A DNA stretch of 64,000 nucleotides from Mesorhizobium sp. C432A (GTDB lineage: Bacteria; Pseudomonadota; Alphaproteobacteria; Rhizobiales; Rhizobiaceae). Made by a program: the position numbers and the translations under genes. Positions 39,078 to 47,792 of the stretch are shown piece after piece (the first letter of the stretch is position 1; each line of letters opens with the position of its first letter). The stretch is taken from positions 5,187,001-5,251,000 of the forward strand of contig NZ_CP100470.1 in the NCBI RefSeq assembly GCF_030323145.1, written 5' to 3'. The notes under the pieces were generated by a model. It saw nothing but the letters and a program-made list of their open reading frames with translations, ran no database searches and had not been told where the DNA came from.

Positions 39078-40193
39078 ATGACAGACCAAAGCAAAAAACA
39101 AGCCATGGACGCGCTATCCGCCCGGGCTGTGCGCGGCGAGATTTCGCGCCGGCAATTCACCCAGCTTGCAGCCTTCGTGCTGGCCGGCACGCCGATGCTG
39201 CTGCGCTCGACCGGCGCGTTTGCGCAGGCCAAGGAACTGGTGCTGGTCAACTGGGGTGGCGATGCCCTCACCGCTTATGACGCCGCCTATGGCCAGGCCT
39301 TCACCAAGGAGACCGGCATCGCCGTCAAGATGGACGGTTCGGGCCCGACCGAAGGCGCGATTGCCGCACAGTTCAAGAGCGGCGCGCCGACCTGGGATCT
39401 CGTCGATGTCGACCCGTTCTCGGCCATCACGCTCGGCGCCCAGGGTGCGCTCGAGCCGATCGACTACGCCGTCGTCGACAAGAAGAAGATGCGAGAAGGC
39501 TTCGGCTGGGAATACGCGGCCTCGACCTATTTCTTCTCCTACGTCATCGCCTATGACTCGGAGAAATACGGCAAGGACGCGCCGACCGGCATGGCCGACT
39601 TCTTCGACGTGAAGAAGTTTCCGGGCAAGCGCTCGCTCTACAAATGGGGCGTGTCGAGCTGGGAAGCAGCGCTGCTTGCAGACGGCATCGCGCCGGCCTC
39701 GCTCTACCCGCTCGACCTGAAGCGAGCGCATGACAAGATCGCCGCTTTCAAGGAAAACGTCGTGGCTTACTGGGGCGGCGGCGCCGAGAGCCAGAGCGTG
39801 CTGCTCAACGGCGAAGCCTCGATGGCGATCGTGTGGTCGACCCGCGCCTCGCTGATCGAGCAGGACTCGGGCGGCAAGATCAAGTTCATCTGGGATCAGG
39901 GCCTGATTTCGCCCGGCGCGCTGGCCGTGCTCAAGGGCAACCCCGGCGGCAAGGACGCAGCGATGAAGTTCATCGCCAGCGCCCAGGATCCGCAAAAGCA
40001 ACTGGTGATGTTCGACAAGCTCGGACAGGGTCCGGCCAATCCGGCCGCCGATGCGCTGATCCCCGCCGACAAGAAGCGCATCAACCCGGTCGATCCCGAA
40101 AACATGAAGAAGCAGATCGCGCTCGACATGGACTGGTACGCCAAGAATTACGGGGCAGCACTCGACGAATACACCAAGATCATCTCGGCCTGA
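39078..40193 (+). CDS. Periplasmic solute-binding protein, PotD/spermidine-putrescine type, Tat signal
   Basis: A 371-residue family-1 binding protein. The N-terminus has a twin-arginine motif (SRRQFTQLAAF) and a cut site near FAQA. Mature protein features are LVNWGGDALTAYD, the GAPTWDLVDVD segment and WGGGAESQS. GGGGAAC lies upstream of the ATG. The ligand is unknown; it sits with ADI/DDAH-like and M20 enzymes, so a guanidino or acylated amine compound is possible. Confidence 0.88.
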   Translation: MTDQSKKQAMDALSARAVRGEISRRQFTQLAAFVLAGTPMLLRSTGAFAQAKELVLVNWGGDALTAYDAAYGQAFTKETGIAVKMDGSGPTEGAIAAQFKSGAPTWDLVDVDPFSAITLGAQGALEPIDYAVVDKKKMREGFGWEYAASTYFFSYVIAYDSEKYGKDAPTGMADFFDVKKFPGKRSLYKWGVSSWEAALLADGIAPASLYPLDLKRAHDKIAAFKENVVAYWGGGAESQSVLLNGEASMAIVWSTRASLIEQDSGGKIKFIWDQGLISPGALAVLKGNPGGKDAAMKFIASAQDPQKQLVMFDKLGQGPANPAADALIPADKKRINPVDPENMKKQIALDMDWYAKNYGAALDEYTKIISA

Positions 40194-40214
40194 CCAGGCC
40201 GGGCACGAGCTTCG

Positions 40215-41048
40215 ATGAGAGGCACCCTCTCCGACAGGATGGGCGCGGCGGTGCTGATGGCGCCGCTGCTCCTGTTCCTTGTGCTGGCCTACGCCTGGCC
40301 GTTCCTCGGCGTCGTCAAGTGGAGCGTCACCTTGCCGACACCGGGGCTCGGCCAGTATGGCGCGCTCGCCACCGATGCTCTGGTGCAGTCTGTGTTCATC
40401 CGCACGCTGCGCATCGCGCTGATCGTCACCGTGGTTTCCGTGGCGGCGGCATACGCCATCACCATGGTGTGGGTGCGCGGCAGCCCGGCACAGCGCATAA
40501 TCGCTGAATTCTGCATTCTCGTCCCCTTCTGGATCTCGGTGCTTACCCGCGCCTTCGGCTGGGTGGCGCTTTTGTCCAACCGCGGCCTGATCAACACCTG
40601 GCTGCAATCGATCGGCTTCATCTCCGAGCCGCTGGCGCTGGTGCGCAACGAGTTCGGCGTCATCGTCGGCATGACGCATTTCCTCATTCCCTTCGCGGTG
40701 TTCCCGCTGGCCTCCACCATGCGCAGCCTCGACGAGCGCGTGCTGCTCGCGGCGCGCGGGCTCGGCTCCAGCCGTATGCGCACCTTCTGGACCGTGTTCG
40801 TGCCGATGACGCGCTCCGGCATCATCGGTTCGGCGATGATCGTGTTCGTCTTCTCGCTCGGCTTCTTCGTCACGCCGGCGATCCTCGGCGGCGGCCGCAG
40901 CGTGATGATCGCCGAGCTGATCTACCTCAGGATATTCCAAAGCCCCGACTGGGGACTGGGTGCGGCGATCAGCGTCGTGCTGGTGCTGTTCGTCGGCGCG
41001 CTCATGGCGCTGCTGTTCCGCTATGTCAGACCGAAGCAACTGATCTGA
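40215..41048 (+). CDS. ABC importer permease, PotB type
   Basis: A 277-residue inner-membrane permease with six hydrophobic segments and the ATPase-contact loop AARGLGSSRMRTFWTVFVPM. It starts 21 nt after the binding-protein stop and its own stop overlaps the next gene's ATG (TGATG at 41046-41050), giving translational coupling. Confidence 0.88.
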   Translation: MRGTLSDRMGAAVLMAPLLLFLVLAYAWPFLGVVKWSVTLPTPGLGQYGALATDALVQSVFIRTLRIALIVTVVSVAAAYAITMVWVRGSPAQRIIAEFCILVPFWISVLTRAFGWVALLSNRGLINTWLQSIGFISEPLALVRNEFGVIVGMTHFLIPFAVFPLASTMRSLDERVLLAARGLGSSRMRTFWTVFVPMTRSGIIGSAMIVFVFSLGFFVTPAILGGGRSVMIAELIYLRIFQSPDWGLGAAISVVLVLFVGALMALLFRYVRPKQLI

Positions 41049-41854
41049 TGCCGACCTATCGCCCCGGTCCCGTCTCCCTGATCCTCGCCGTGCTAGTGGC
41101 GCTGTTCCTGCTGCTGCCGCTGTTGGCGGTCATCCCGGTGTCGCTGACGCCAAGCCGCATGCTGGCTATGCCGACGGGCGAACTGTCGCTGCGCCACTAC
41201 CGCGCACTGATCGAGGATCCGCGCTGGCTCGACGCCGTCCTGCTGTCGATCCGCATCGGCATCGTCAGCAGCGTCATCTCCACCGTGCTGGCGCTGTGCT
41301 TCAGCCTTGGCGCCTGGATGTTCCAGCCGCGATTTACCGCCGCCCTTGTCGGCTTCGTGCTGTTGCCGATGGTGGTGCCGCCGGTGGTCTCGGCGATCAC
41401 GCTCTACTTCCTGCTGACGTCGATCTCGGGCATGAGTTCGTTCTTCGGCTACGACACCTGGCTCGGCGTCGCCATGGCGCATTCGGTGATGACGGTGCCT
41501 TTCGCCACGGTGCTGATCCTGGTCTCGCTCAGCCAGCTCGACCGCCGCATCGACCTTGCCGCGCGCGGCCTTGGCGCCGGCGTGTGGGAACGCGCCACGC
41601 GCATCATCATGCCCAACATCAAGTTCGGCATCGTCACCGCCGCGCTGCTGTCCTTCGTGCTGTCCTGGGAAGAGATAGGCGTCACCCTGTTCATCACCTC
41701 GGTCAACGCCATCACGCTGCCGCGGCTGATGTGGATGGGCCTGCGCGACAACATCGACCCGGCGATCGCCGCGCTCTCGGTGATCCTGATCATCATCACC
41801 GTGCTGGTGCTGGCGGTGCGGACTGTGGTGGTGAAGATGCGCGGCGGGCACTGA
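41048..41854 (+). CDS. ABC importer permease, PotC type
   Basis: A 268-residue permease, partner of the upstream one. The contact loop AARGLGAGVWERATRIIMP is visible and the membrane segments are spaced as in PotC. It closes the importer operon. The following 90 nt before the LysE gene hold no recognised feature. Confidence 0.88.
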   Translation: MPTYRPGPVSLILAVLVALFLLLPLLAVIPVSLTPSRMLAMPTGELSLRHYRALIEDPRWLDAVLLSIRIGIVSSVISTVLALCFSLGAWMFQPRFTAALVGFVLLPMVVPPVVSAITLYFLLTSISGMSSFFGYDTWLGVAMAHSVMTVPFATVLILVSLSQLDRRIDLAARGLGAGVWERATRIIMPNIKFGIVTAALLSFVLSWEEIGVTLFITSVNAITLPRLMWMGLRDNIDPAIAALSVILIIITVLVLAVRTVVVKMRGGH

Positions 41855-41943
41855 GCCAAGGTGGCCAACAACAATCGGCGATAGCCAAGCCGCTGTGTGA
41901 AGGGCGTTACGGACGGTGAGCGCCGGGTACATTACGCGGCGTC

Positions 41944-42576
41944 ATGGGAAACCTGCCGCTGGTGACATTTGCCTTCGTGTCGGTGCTCGGAATGGCGGTT
42001 CCGGGACCGGACGTCGTGCTCGCCATCACCAACGGCTCCCGCTACGGTTTTCGACGCGCGTTTCTCGGCATGGCCGGCGTCGTACTGTCTGATTTCGTTC
42101 TTATCAGCATCGTCGCGCTGGGCTTCGGCGCTCTTCTGCTGGCTTCGGAATTCTATCTCTCGGCTCTCAGGATGTTCGGCGCGGGCTATCTGCTTTTCGT
42201 CGCCATCGGTACCCTGCGCACCGCGTCCCGACCTTCGTTCAACCCTAACCTTCCCGAAACACGCCATTCAGCCAAGGCACTCATTGGGCGCTGCTTCCTG
42301 GTGGCGGTCACAAATCCGGCGGCCTGGCTGCTTTTCCCCGCGATCCTGCCGCATTTTGTCCGCGTGGATGAGCCGATCGCGATCCAGTATGGCATCCTGG
42401 CCATTATCGCCGCGCTTGCCGATGTGTTTGTGCTGACGTTTTACGCAGCCCTTGGCGCGCGGGCTGCAAGGCTTCTGGCTGGGCCAAACGCCGTGTGGAT
42501 CGACCGGTTGTACGGTATCGCCCTGCTTGGTCTTTCGAGCACTTTGATCCTGCAATCCCTCGGGCATCTGAGATAG
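41944..42576 (+). CDS. LysE/RhtB family exporter
   Basis: A 210-residue membrane exporter with the conserved N-terminal PGPDVVLAITNG and six hydrophobic segments. The family exports amino acids such as homoserine, threonine or lysine. It is on the same strand as the ABC importer, and could relieve excess of an imported amino acid, but nothing in the sequence fixes the substrate. Confidence 0.85.
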   Translation: MGNLPLVTFAFVSVLGMAVPGPDVVLAITNGSRYGFRRAFLGMAGVVLSDFVLISIVALGFGALLLASEFYLSALRMFGAGYLLFVAIGTLRTASRPSFNPNLPETRHSAKALIGRCFLVAVTNPAAWLLFPAILPHFVRVDEPIAIQYGILAIIAALADVFVLTFYAALGARAARLLAGPNAVWIDRLYGIALLGLSSTLILQSLGHLR

Positions 42577-42621
42577 TCGACACAGGACTACACAGGGCCG
42601 GATTTAGCAATCGGCCCGTAG

Positions 42622-43512
42622 TCAGCTTGCGAAGAATCTCGACAGCCTTGCAGCCGTGTCTTCGGGGTGCTCTTCCGGGAAGAAATGCCCACCCTTGACC
42701 GAGCCGCCTCCGACGTTATCAGCCCATTGCCGCCAGATCGCCAACGGGCCACCTTCCTCCGCATACCAGTTTTCCAACCCGCCCTCGCCGCTCCAGAGCG
42801 CAAGCAGCGGGCATCTGATGCGACGGCCGTCAGCCTGGTCCTGCGCGTCGTGCTCGCGGTCGATGCCTGCGGCGGCGCGATATTCCTCGCAGATGGCGTG
42901 GGCATGGGCGGGATCACGCAGCGCCTCGATATAGGCGGCCCTGACCTCAGCGGGAAAAGCATCTGGAGCCGAGCCCCAGCCGGCGATCGCATTGTCGACA
43001 ACTGCGTCGGGTGCTGCGGACAACAGGCGCTCAGGCAGCGGTTCCGGCTGGGCGAGCAGGCTCCACGGCCAGAAGGCCAGCGCCAACCTGGCATCGACCC
43101 GATCCCAGGCGGAGGCCGTGGGGACGATGTCGAGAACGGCGACCTTCGATACGATTTCACGGTGGTCGAGCGCCATGCGGTAGGCGACGCGGCCGCCACG
43201 GTCGTGGCCGGCAACCATGAAACGGTCGAAACCGAGAACGTCCATAACCTGCACCATGTCGCGCGCCATCGCTCGTTTGGAATAGGCGGCATGATTGGCT
43301 CCGGAAGCCGGACAGCCGCTTTGTCCGTAGCCTCTCAGATCGGCGGCAACCACGCTGAAGTGCGGCGCCAATGCCACGGCGATGTCCCGCCACATAACAT
43401 GCGTTTCGGGAAAGCCATGCAGGAGCAGCAGCGGCGGCCCTGAGCCACCGGCCCTGACGAAGATCGATGTCTTCTTCATTTGAACGGTCCTGGCGTCAAA
43501 GCCCGCAAACAT
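42622..43512 (-). CDS. Alpha/beta hydrolase of the haloacetate (fluoroacetate) dehalogenase type
   Basis: A 296-residue hydrolase with HGFPETHVMWR (oxyanion region), the nucleophile motif GHDRGGRVAYRMALDH (Asp) and the C-terminal catalytic histidine in KGGHFFPEEHPE. HDRGGR with FWPWSLLAQPEPLPE matches fluoroacetate dehalogenases and related epoxide hydrolases closely. The start MFAGFDAR is typical of DehH1/FAcD proteins and overlaps the stop of the upstream gene by 1 nt (TGATG), so the longer ORF to 43665 is rejected. Substrate specificity is not provable here. Confidence 0.82.
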   Translation of the reverse strand: MFAGFDARTVQMKKTSIFVRAGGSGPPLLLLHGFPETHVMWRDIAVALAPHFSVVAADLRGYGQSGCPASGANHAAYSKRAMARDMVQVMDVLGFDRFMVAGHDRGGRVAYRMALDHREIVSKVAVLDIVPTASAWDRVDARLALAFWPWSLLAQPEPLPERLLSAAPDAVVDNAIAGWGSAPDAFPAEVRAAYIEALRDPAHAHAICEEYRAAAGIDREHDAQDQADGRRIRCPLLALWSGEGGLENWYAEEGGPLAIWRQWADNVGGGSVKGGHFFPEEHPEDTAARLSRFFAS

Positions 43513-43847
43513 CAGCTGCCGCCTACCATTCCGTGGCTGGAAAGGATGCGCAACACCTGGACACCCTTCGGCAATTCGATCAGGAACTCCTTGTCGCGGT
43601 CGAGATGGTGGATGCTTTGCGGATCGCCGCCGGTAAAGGCGGCCATTGCTTCGACGCTCTCCCAATAGGAGATGGTGATGAATTCCGAATGCGTCGGCGT
43701 GTCCTCGCGAAAAGTCTGCACGCCAAGCGCTTTCTCGATCAGCGGCTTGATACCAGCCTCGTAATTGTAGCGCTCATAGGCGTCGGCCCTGTCGGGCGAG
43801 GTCCTGCCGCGCCAGATGCGCGCAATGGTCGGGGTTTTCGGTGCCAT
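43512..43847 (-). CDS. Antibiotic biosynthesis monooxygenase-like small protein
   Basis: A 111-residue protein with a dimeric ferredoxin-like fold pattern (IARIWRGRT, then ITISYWESVEAMAAFTGGD). It resembles ABM-domain proteins, most of which have no known substrate. The start MAPKTPTI at 43847 is preferred, because the upstream extension lacks homology. The stop is coupled to the dehalogenase-like gene (TGATG), so both are made together. Confidence 0.7.
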   Translation of the reverse strand: MAPKTPTIARIWRGRTSPDRADAYERYNYEAGIKPLIEKALGVQTFREDTPTHSEFITISYWESVEAMAAFTGGDPQSIHHLDRDKEFLIELPKGVQVLRILSSHGMVGGS

Positions 43848-43977
43848 CTGCGACAAACGCCTGAACGCGAGCCGCGTTCCGAACATCTCGACTGGTGGCA
43901 GCCGGATCGCGGTCCGAACCTGCGAGCAGAGGCCGGCCAAGTTGACTAGCTGTCGCGGTCAATGCACAAGGAGCCAT

Positions 43978-44051
43978 GGTCTGAGGGCGGGACGGTGACG
44001 CATCGGTCTGCAAAACCGACGTAGTGGGTTCAATTCCCACTCAGGCCTCCA
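43978..44051 (+). tRNA. tRNA-Cys (GCA)
   Basis: A complete cloverleaf: acceptor GGTCTGA pairs with TCAGGCC (one G-U), D-stem GCG/CGC, anticodon stem TCGGT/ACCGA with loop CTGCAAA (anticodon GCA), T-arm GTGGG-TTCAATT-CCCAC, discriminator T and encoded CCA. The U73 discriminator is the identity base of tRNA-Cys. Confidence 0.9.
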
Positions 44052-44071
44052 CACTATCTCTTTGAAGTTGT

Positions 44072-44148
44072 TGGCGATCCCGACAGGATTCGAACCTGTG
44101 ACCATCGGCTTAGAAGGCCGGTGCTCTATCCAGCTGAGCTACGGGACC
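44072..44148 (-). tRNA. tRNA-Arg (TCT)
   Basis: A 77-nt minus-strand cloverleaf with acceptor GGTCCCG pairing with CGGGATC (one G-T), discriminator G and encoded CCA. The anticodon loop CTTCTAA gives anticodon TCT (reading AGA/AGG). The T-loop TTCGAAT is canonical. It lies 20 nt from the oppositely oriented tRNA-Cys. Confidence 0.95.
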
Positions 44149-44208
44149 GCTGGCCGGCATTTGATATCTTGGCCGGCTGATGTCTATGTGCCAGGCGCTG
44201 ACCGCCGG

Positions 44209-44514
44209 TCAATGCGTCCAGGGTATCCTGCGGTCATAGCGGAAATTTTCCGCATAGGAAATCTGCCGGCGCTTGGTCTCTTTCGGCTCCTCGACACGGA
44301 AGGCCAGCCCCTGCTTTTCGGCATAGGCCACCGCTTCTTCCCTGGTGTCGAAGGTCAGCCTGATCTGGCTCAGCATGTCGCCCGATGTGGTGTAGCCCAT
44401 CAGCGGGTCGATCTTCTTGCGCTGGGCGGGATCGAATTCCAGCACCCAATGGCCGGTTTTGGCCTTGCCGGACTGCATCGCGGTTTTGGCTGGGCTGAAA
44501 ATACGCGCGGACAT
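44209..44514 (-). CDS. ETC complex I accessory subunit, NDUFS4-like
   Basis: A 101-residue protein of the NDUFS4 family, an alphaproteobacterial accessory subunit of NADH:quinone oxidoreductase. Family features: SARIFSPAKTAMQSG at the start, HWVLEFDP, and a conserved end SYAENFRYDRRIPWTH. The start MSARIFSP has GAGGTG upstream, so the longer ORF (44655) is rejected. The main nuo operon is elsewhere. Confidence 0.88.
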   Translation of the reverse strand: MSARIFSPAKTAMQSGKAKTGHWVLEFDPAQRKKIDPLMGYTTSGDMLSQIRLTFDTREEAVAYAEKQGLAFRVEEPKETKRRQISYAENFRYDRRIPWTH

Positions 44515-44660
44515 GGGCACCTCGTAGCTGCGTTGGCGGTAGCGCCGCCTTATTTCAGTCAATACTGTGCAACACTGCCGACGGCAAGGCCGAAGCGGCC
44601 TGCAACCAGGCCGCTTCGGCAGCGGCATCGACTGGATACACTGGCGTAGCATCAAAAGTC

Positions 44661-45872
44661 ATGGTCATGATGGCGACACAAAGAGGCATGGACGCAGGGA
44701 TTTTGCACGCCGAGGCCGACAGCCAAGCGATTTTCGACGGCGCGATCGTGATCGGCGCCGGGGCAGCCGGCTTGACCGCAGCCCATGCGCTGCTCAAGAC
44801 CGGCGTGCCTGTGATGGTGTTGGAAAAGGAAGCCCGGCTGGCCGAGCCATGGCACGGGCGGCACGAGCGACTGCATCTCAATACGCATCGCGACCTTTCG
44901 GCGCTGCCGGGCGTTTCCTTTCCTGCCGGCACCCCTGCCTTTCCGCACCGAAACACCATCATCGGCCATTTGAACGAATTCCACGCCATGCACCGGCTGC
45001 CGGTCGAGTTCGGCATCGCGGTCGAGGAGATTGGCTTCGAGGGCGACCACTGGCTTGTGCGGACCAGTGCCGGGCCGCGGCAGGCGCGCCATGTCGTCAT
45101 CGCCACCGGGCGCGACCGGCAGTCCTTCATTCCGGCCTGGAAAGGCATGAAGGCCTTTGCCGGACGCATCATCCATTCGGCCGCATTCGGCGACGCCAAG
45201 GCCTATGCGGGCAAGAAAGTGCTGGTCGTCGGCGCCGGCAATTCCGGCTTCGACGTGCTCAATCACCTGGCGGCAGCCGGCACGGGACAGATCTGGCTGT
45301 CGGCGCGCAACGGTCCGGCACTGCTGCCCAAGCGCCTCGGCCAGATCGCCGTCCACCGGTTTTCGCCGATCCTGGCGCGGCTGCCGTTCAAGCTCGCCGA
45401 TGCGGTGATGGCGGCGACGCAGCGATGGGCCTTCGGCGACCTCACGGCCTACGGCCTGCCGCCGACGCCTTCGGGCGGCGCAAGCCGGCTGGCGTCGGAT
45501 TATACCGCCATCGCCACCGATGACGGCGCCGTCGATGCCATCAAGGACGGCAGGATCATCGTGCTGCCAACCGTGCGGGAATTTACCGGCGACACGGTCG
45601 TTTTCGAGGATGGTGCGACGATCCAGCCCGATATCGTCATCGCCGCGACCGGCTACCGCACCGGGCTCGAGGCCATGCTGGGCAAGCTCGGCGTGCTCGA
45701 CGAAAAGGGCGTGCCGCTGTTCAACGGCGCCGACAGCGACCCGAAACTGCCGGGCCTGTGGTTCACCGGCATGCGGCCAAGCGTCCGTGGCTGCTTCGCC
45801 AATGCCCGCATCCAGGCCAAGGCGATCGCAGCCAGGATTGCGCGGGAGCGCAGACCGCCAAGCCCCGTTTGA
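44661..45872 (+). CDS. Flavin-dependent monooxygenase-like oxidoreductase
   Basis: A 403-residue FAD/NADPH protein. The FAD Rossmann motif is GAGAAG near residue 32 (VIGAGAAGLTAA), the NADPH motif is GAGNSG (VVGAGNSGFDV), and the ATG-type motif IAATGYRTGLE follows. These fit the FMO/CzcO-like group. The exact start is uncertain, with ATG codons at 44661, 44670 and 44688. It stands alone between the NDUFS4-like gene and tRNA-Pro. Confidence 0.8.
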   Translation: MVMMATQRGMDAGILHAEADSQAIFDGAIVIGAGAAGLTAAHALLKTGVPVMVLEKEARLAEPWHGRHERLHLNTHRDLSALPGVSFPAGTPAFPHRNTIIGHLNEFHAMHRLPVEFGIAVEEIGFEGDHWLVRTSAGPRQARHVVIATGRDRQSFIPAWKGMKAFAGRIIHSAAFGDAKAYAGKKVLVVGAGNSGFDVLNHLAAAGTGQIWLSARNGPALLPKRLGQIAVHRFSPILARLPFKLADAVMAATQRWAFGDLTAYGLPPTPSGGASRLASDYTAIATDDGAVDAIKDGRIIVLPTVREFTGDTVVFEDGATIQPDIVIAATGYRTGLEAMLGKLGVLDEKGVPLFNGADSDPKLPGLWFTGMRPSVRGCFANARIQAKAIAARIARERRPPSPV

Positions 45873-45923
45873 TGTTTTAGGGGTTGCGCGACAGGGTTCG
45901 GAACCTTATACGCCGCAGGGCCT

Positions 45924-46000
<77 letters not shown>

Positions 46001-46177
46001 TTTTTTCACACAAAGCCCGTCCTTGCCCAAGGTCACCCCCCAAGATCGCCAATGGCTGCCTCGCCGGTAGCGCATGGCGGCACGCATTGCCCAAGCAGCA
46101 GCCGCTCGCCGATCGGACCCTACATTGGAACACCGGTTCGCTCCGAGAGTTGTGTATGTTCAACCAAGGAGCCAACA

Positions 46178-46489
46178 ATGAAAACCCTTCTCATCGCCTC
46201 GATGATCGCGTTCGCCGGAACGGCGGCTTTGATCGCACCGGCGCAAGCCGCCAGTCTGACTATCCAGTCCGATGACGACGATCAATATTCGTCCGACGGT
46301 GGCGATATACAGATTCTTCGCCATCACCAGCGCCACAAAGACTATAGCGACGACTATGGCGACGACTACAGCGACAACCAGGATGGCCAATGGCGGCGCC
46401 ACCATCGCCATCACCGCTGCCATATCGAACTGGTCAGGCACTGGCGCCATCACCACAGGGTCGTCGAAGAGGTCAGGGTCTGCGGCTGA
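46178..46489 (+). CDS. Exported His/Asp-rich small protein
   Basis: A 103-residue protein with a clear signal peptide (cut after AQAA, about residue 25). The mature part is strongly enriched in D, S, Y, then H and R (runs such as RRHHRHHRCH). This composition suggests metal binding, for example Zn, Ni or Cu, but no known domain is seen. AAGGAG lies 7 nt before the ATG. A hairpin follows at 46507. Confidence 0.7.
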   Translation: MKTLLIASMIAFAGTAALIAPAQAASLTIQSDDDDQYSSDGGDIQILRHHQRHKDYSDDYGDDYSDNQDGQWRRHHRHHRCHIELVRHWRHHHRVVEEVRVCG

Positions 46490-46506
46490 TCCGATCGCTT
46501 TGGACC

Positions 46507-46534
46507 TGCTCCGGCCGGGTTGGCGGCCGGAGCA
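46507..46534 (+). terminator. Hairpin terminator after the His-rich protein gene
   Basis: An 11-bp perfect stem (TGCTCCGGCCG with CGGCCGGAGCA) with a 6-nt loop starts 17 nt after the stop. A T-run is missing, so termination strength is uncertain. Confidence 0.5.
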
Positions 46535-46544
46535 CCAATCTGAC

Positions 46545-46650
46545 CTAAAGCGCGTCGCTTTGAACGGACTCACGCGACGCGCTTAAGGTGCTTGTTTGAT
46601 GCATTTCGTTCTCTCAAAAACCGGGGCCACTTTTTTTGCGACATGCATTA
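46545..46650. repeat. Intergenic mosaic repeat, copy 1 (106 nt, RIME-like)
   Basis: Two palindromes in a row: AAAGCGCGTCGC ... GCGACGCGCTT and TGATGCAT...ATGCATTA around CGGGGCCAC. The same layout recurs at 46742-46846. A length near 106 nt with two large palindromes fits the description of the rhizobial RIME1 class; sequence identity was not checked. Confidence 0.75.
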
Positions 46651-46741
46651 GGCGCCGGTATCATCGACAGCATCCCTTCTGCGGGTTTGGCTGAAAATCC
46701 GACGCAGGGATAATCCTCCCGCTTCCACCTCTATCGCCGGT

Positions 46742-46846
46742 CTAAAAGCGCGTCGCGCTGAAACGGATTCAGGCGACGCGCTTTGATTTTTGTTTTGATG
46801 CATGTCGTTCTCTCAAACCGGGACCACTTTTGAGCGACATGCATTA
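46742..46846. repeat. Intergenic mosaic repeat, copy 2 (105 nt, RIME-like)
   Basis: Second copy, in the same orientation as 46545-46650 and 91 nt further on. It begins AAAAGCGCGTCGCGCTG and ends GACATGCATTA. The intervening 46651-46741 holds no gene I can support. Confidence 0.75.
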
Positions 46847-46872
46847 AACTCCGGGCAAAGGGGAGATTCTGG

Positions 46873-47133
46873 ATGCTTGGTCTCGAGGCATGGCTTTCGC
46901 TGATTGGCCCTGCCTACTTCGCTTACATCGGCATCACGGTTCCGTTCGTCGTCGTCTGGGCCATTATCTGTGCAGCCCTGTGGATCTGGAACAACCGGCC
47001 GAGCAAGAGGCAAGGCCCTCCCCGCTCGTGGCCCGCCAGCGTGCTGTTCTTTCTCGTCGTCGCCGCGTGCTACGTGGCAGCGCATACGGTGGTCTATCTG
47101 CTGGTCCGGTATTTTGCGGCGTTGTGGGCATAA
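46873..47133 (+). CDS. Small two-TM membrane protein
   Basis: An 86-residue protein with two hydrophobic segments (about 10-40 and 56-82) joined by a basic loop (NNRPSKRQGPPRS). A good GGGGAGA lies before the ATG. I recognise no family. It converges on the vapC gene, 8 nt apart. Confidence 0.6.
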   Translation: MLGLEAWLSLIGPAYFAYIGITVPFVVVWAIICAALWIWNNRPSKRQGPPRSWPASVLFFLVVAACYVAAHTVVYLLVRYFAALWA

Positions 47134-47141
47134 ACGTAGCT

Positions 47142-47525
47142 CTATAGAGCGCTCTCGATATCGGTCTTCGAAAAATCGTCGCCAACATAGAGCAAGCGGC
47201 AGGCTCGATCCTTTGCCACTTCATAGGCAAAGCAATCGCCGAAATTGAGCCCGGCCGGATGAATACCCTTGCCCCATCGCCCATACGCCTCGGCTATGCG
47301 CCGGCCAGAGGCTGGTGTCACCGCCGGGACCTCGAAGCCGAGCCCGTCGATCAGGCCGGCCATTTCCTCACCGACATTGCGCCTATCCGCCACGATCAGC
47401 GCCTCGGCCACTGTGCCAGCCGAGATCAGAATATCGTCTTCGGCTTCCAGCGCCGCAATGCAGGCACTGGATTGAGGTTCGGCAAGAACGATCGCCATCA
47501 GGGCCGAGGTATCGACCACGATCAT
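47142..47525 (-). CDS. vapC: VapC-type PIN-domain toxin ribonuclease
   Basis: A 127-residue PIN-domain protein. The acidic active-site residues are visible at VVDTSAL (Asp5), VAEALIV (Glu), NFGDCFAYEVA (Asp) and GDDFSKTD. VapC toxins cleave RNA, often initiator tRNA. The start codon overlaps the stop of the upstream antitoxin gene (4 nt, ATGA at 47522-47525). Confidence 0.92.
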   Translation of the reverse strand: MIVVDTSALMAIVLAEPQSSACIAALEAEDDILISAGTVAEALIVADRRNVGEEMAGLIDGLGFEVPAVTPASGRRIAEAYGRWGKGIHPAGLNFGDCFAYEVAKDRACRLLYVGDDFSKTDIESAL

Positions 47526-47779
47526 TCGGGCAGGCCATCAGCGCCATAGAGGAAATCCTGACTGCGCGCTGCATCCGGCCCGGCCTTCGCCTTGGCAGCG
47601 CCGGATGCTCGCATTGCCTCCAGCAATGCCCGGCGGCCTTTCCTGTCAGGGGCAGCCTTCACGGGAACAAGGCGCACGGCTGCATGACCATGGCGGGTCA
47701 GGATAATTTCATCCCCAGCCTCGGCACGACGCACCAGTTCGGTGAGCTGCCCCTTGGCGTCTGTAACGGATACCTGCAT
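47522..47779 (-). CDS. vapB: VapB-type antitoxin (Phd/YefM family)
   Basis: An 85-residue antitoxin: N-terminal DNA-binding part with QVSVTDAKGQLTELVRRAEAG and LTRHGHAAVRLVP, and a C-terminal tail that neutralises the toxin. It is upstream of vapC and coupled to it. A palindromic operator lies just before it, fitting autoregulation by the VapBC complex. Confidence 0.9.
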   Translation of the reverse strand: MQVSVTDAKGQLTELVRRAEAGDEIILTRHGHAAVRLVPVKAAPDRKGRRALLEAMRASGAAKAKAGPDAARSQDFLYGADGLPE

Positions 47780-47792
47780 TGACCACTCCTTT

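Noticed and set aside
39114..41039. A 641-codon minus-strand frame opposite the binding protein and permease
   Set aside because: Rich in H, D, R and Q without domains; the plus-strand importer genes explain the region.
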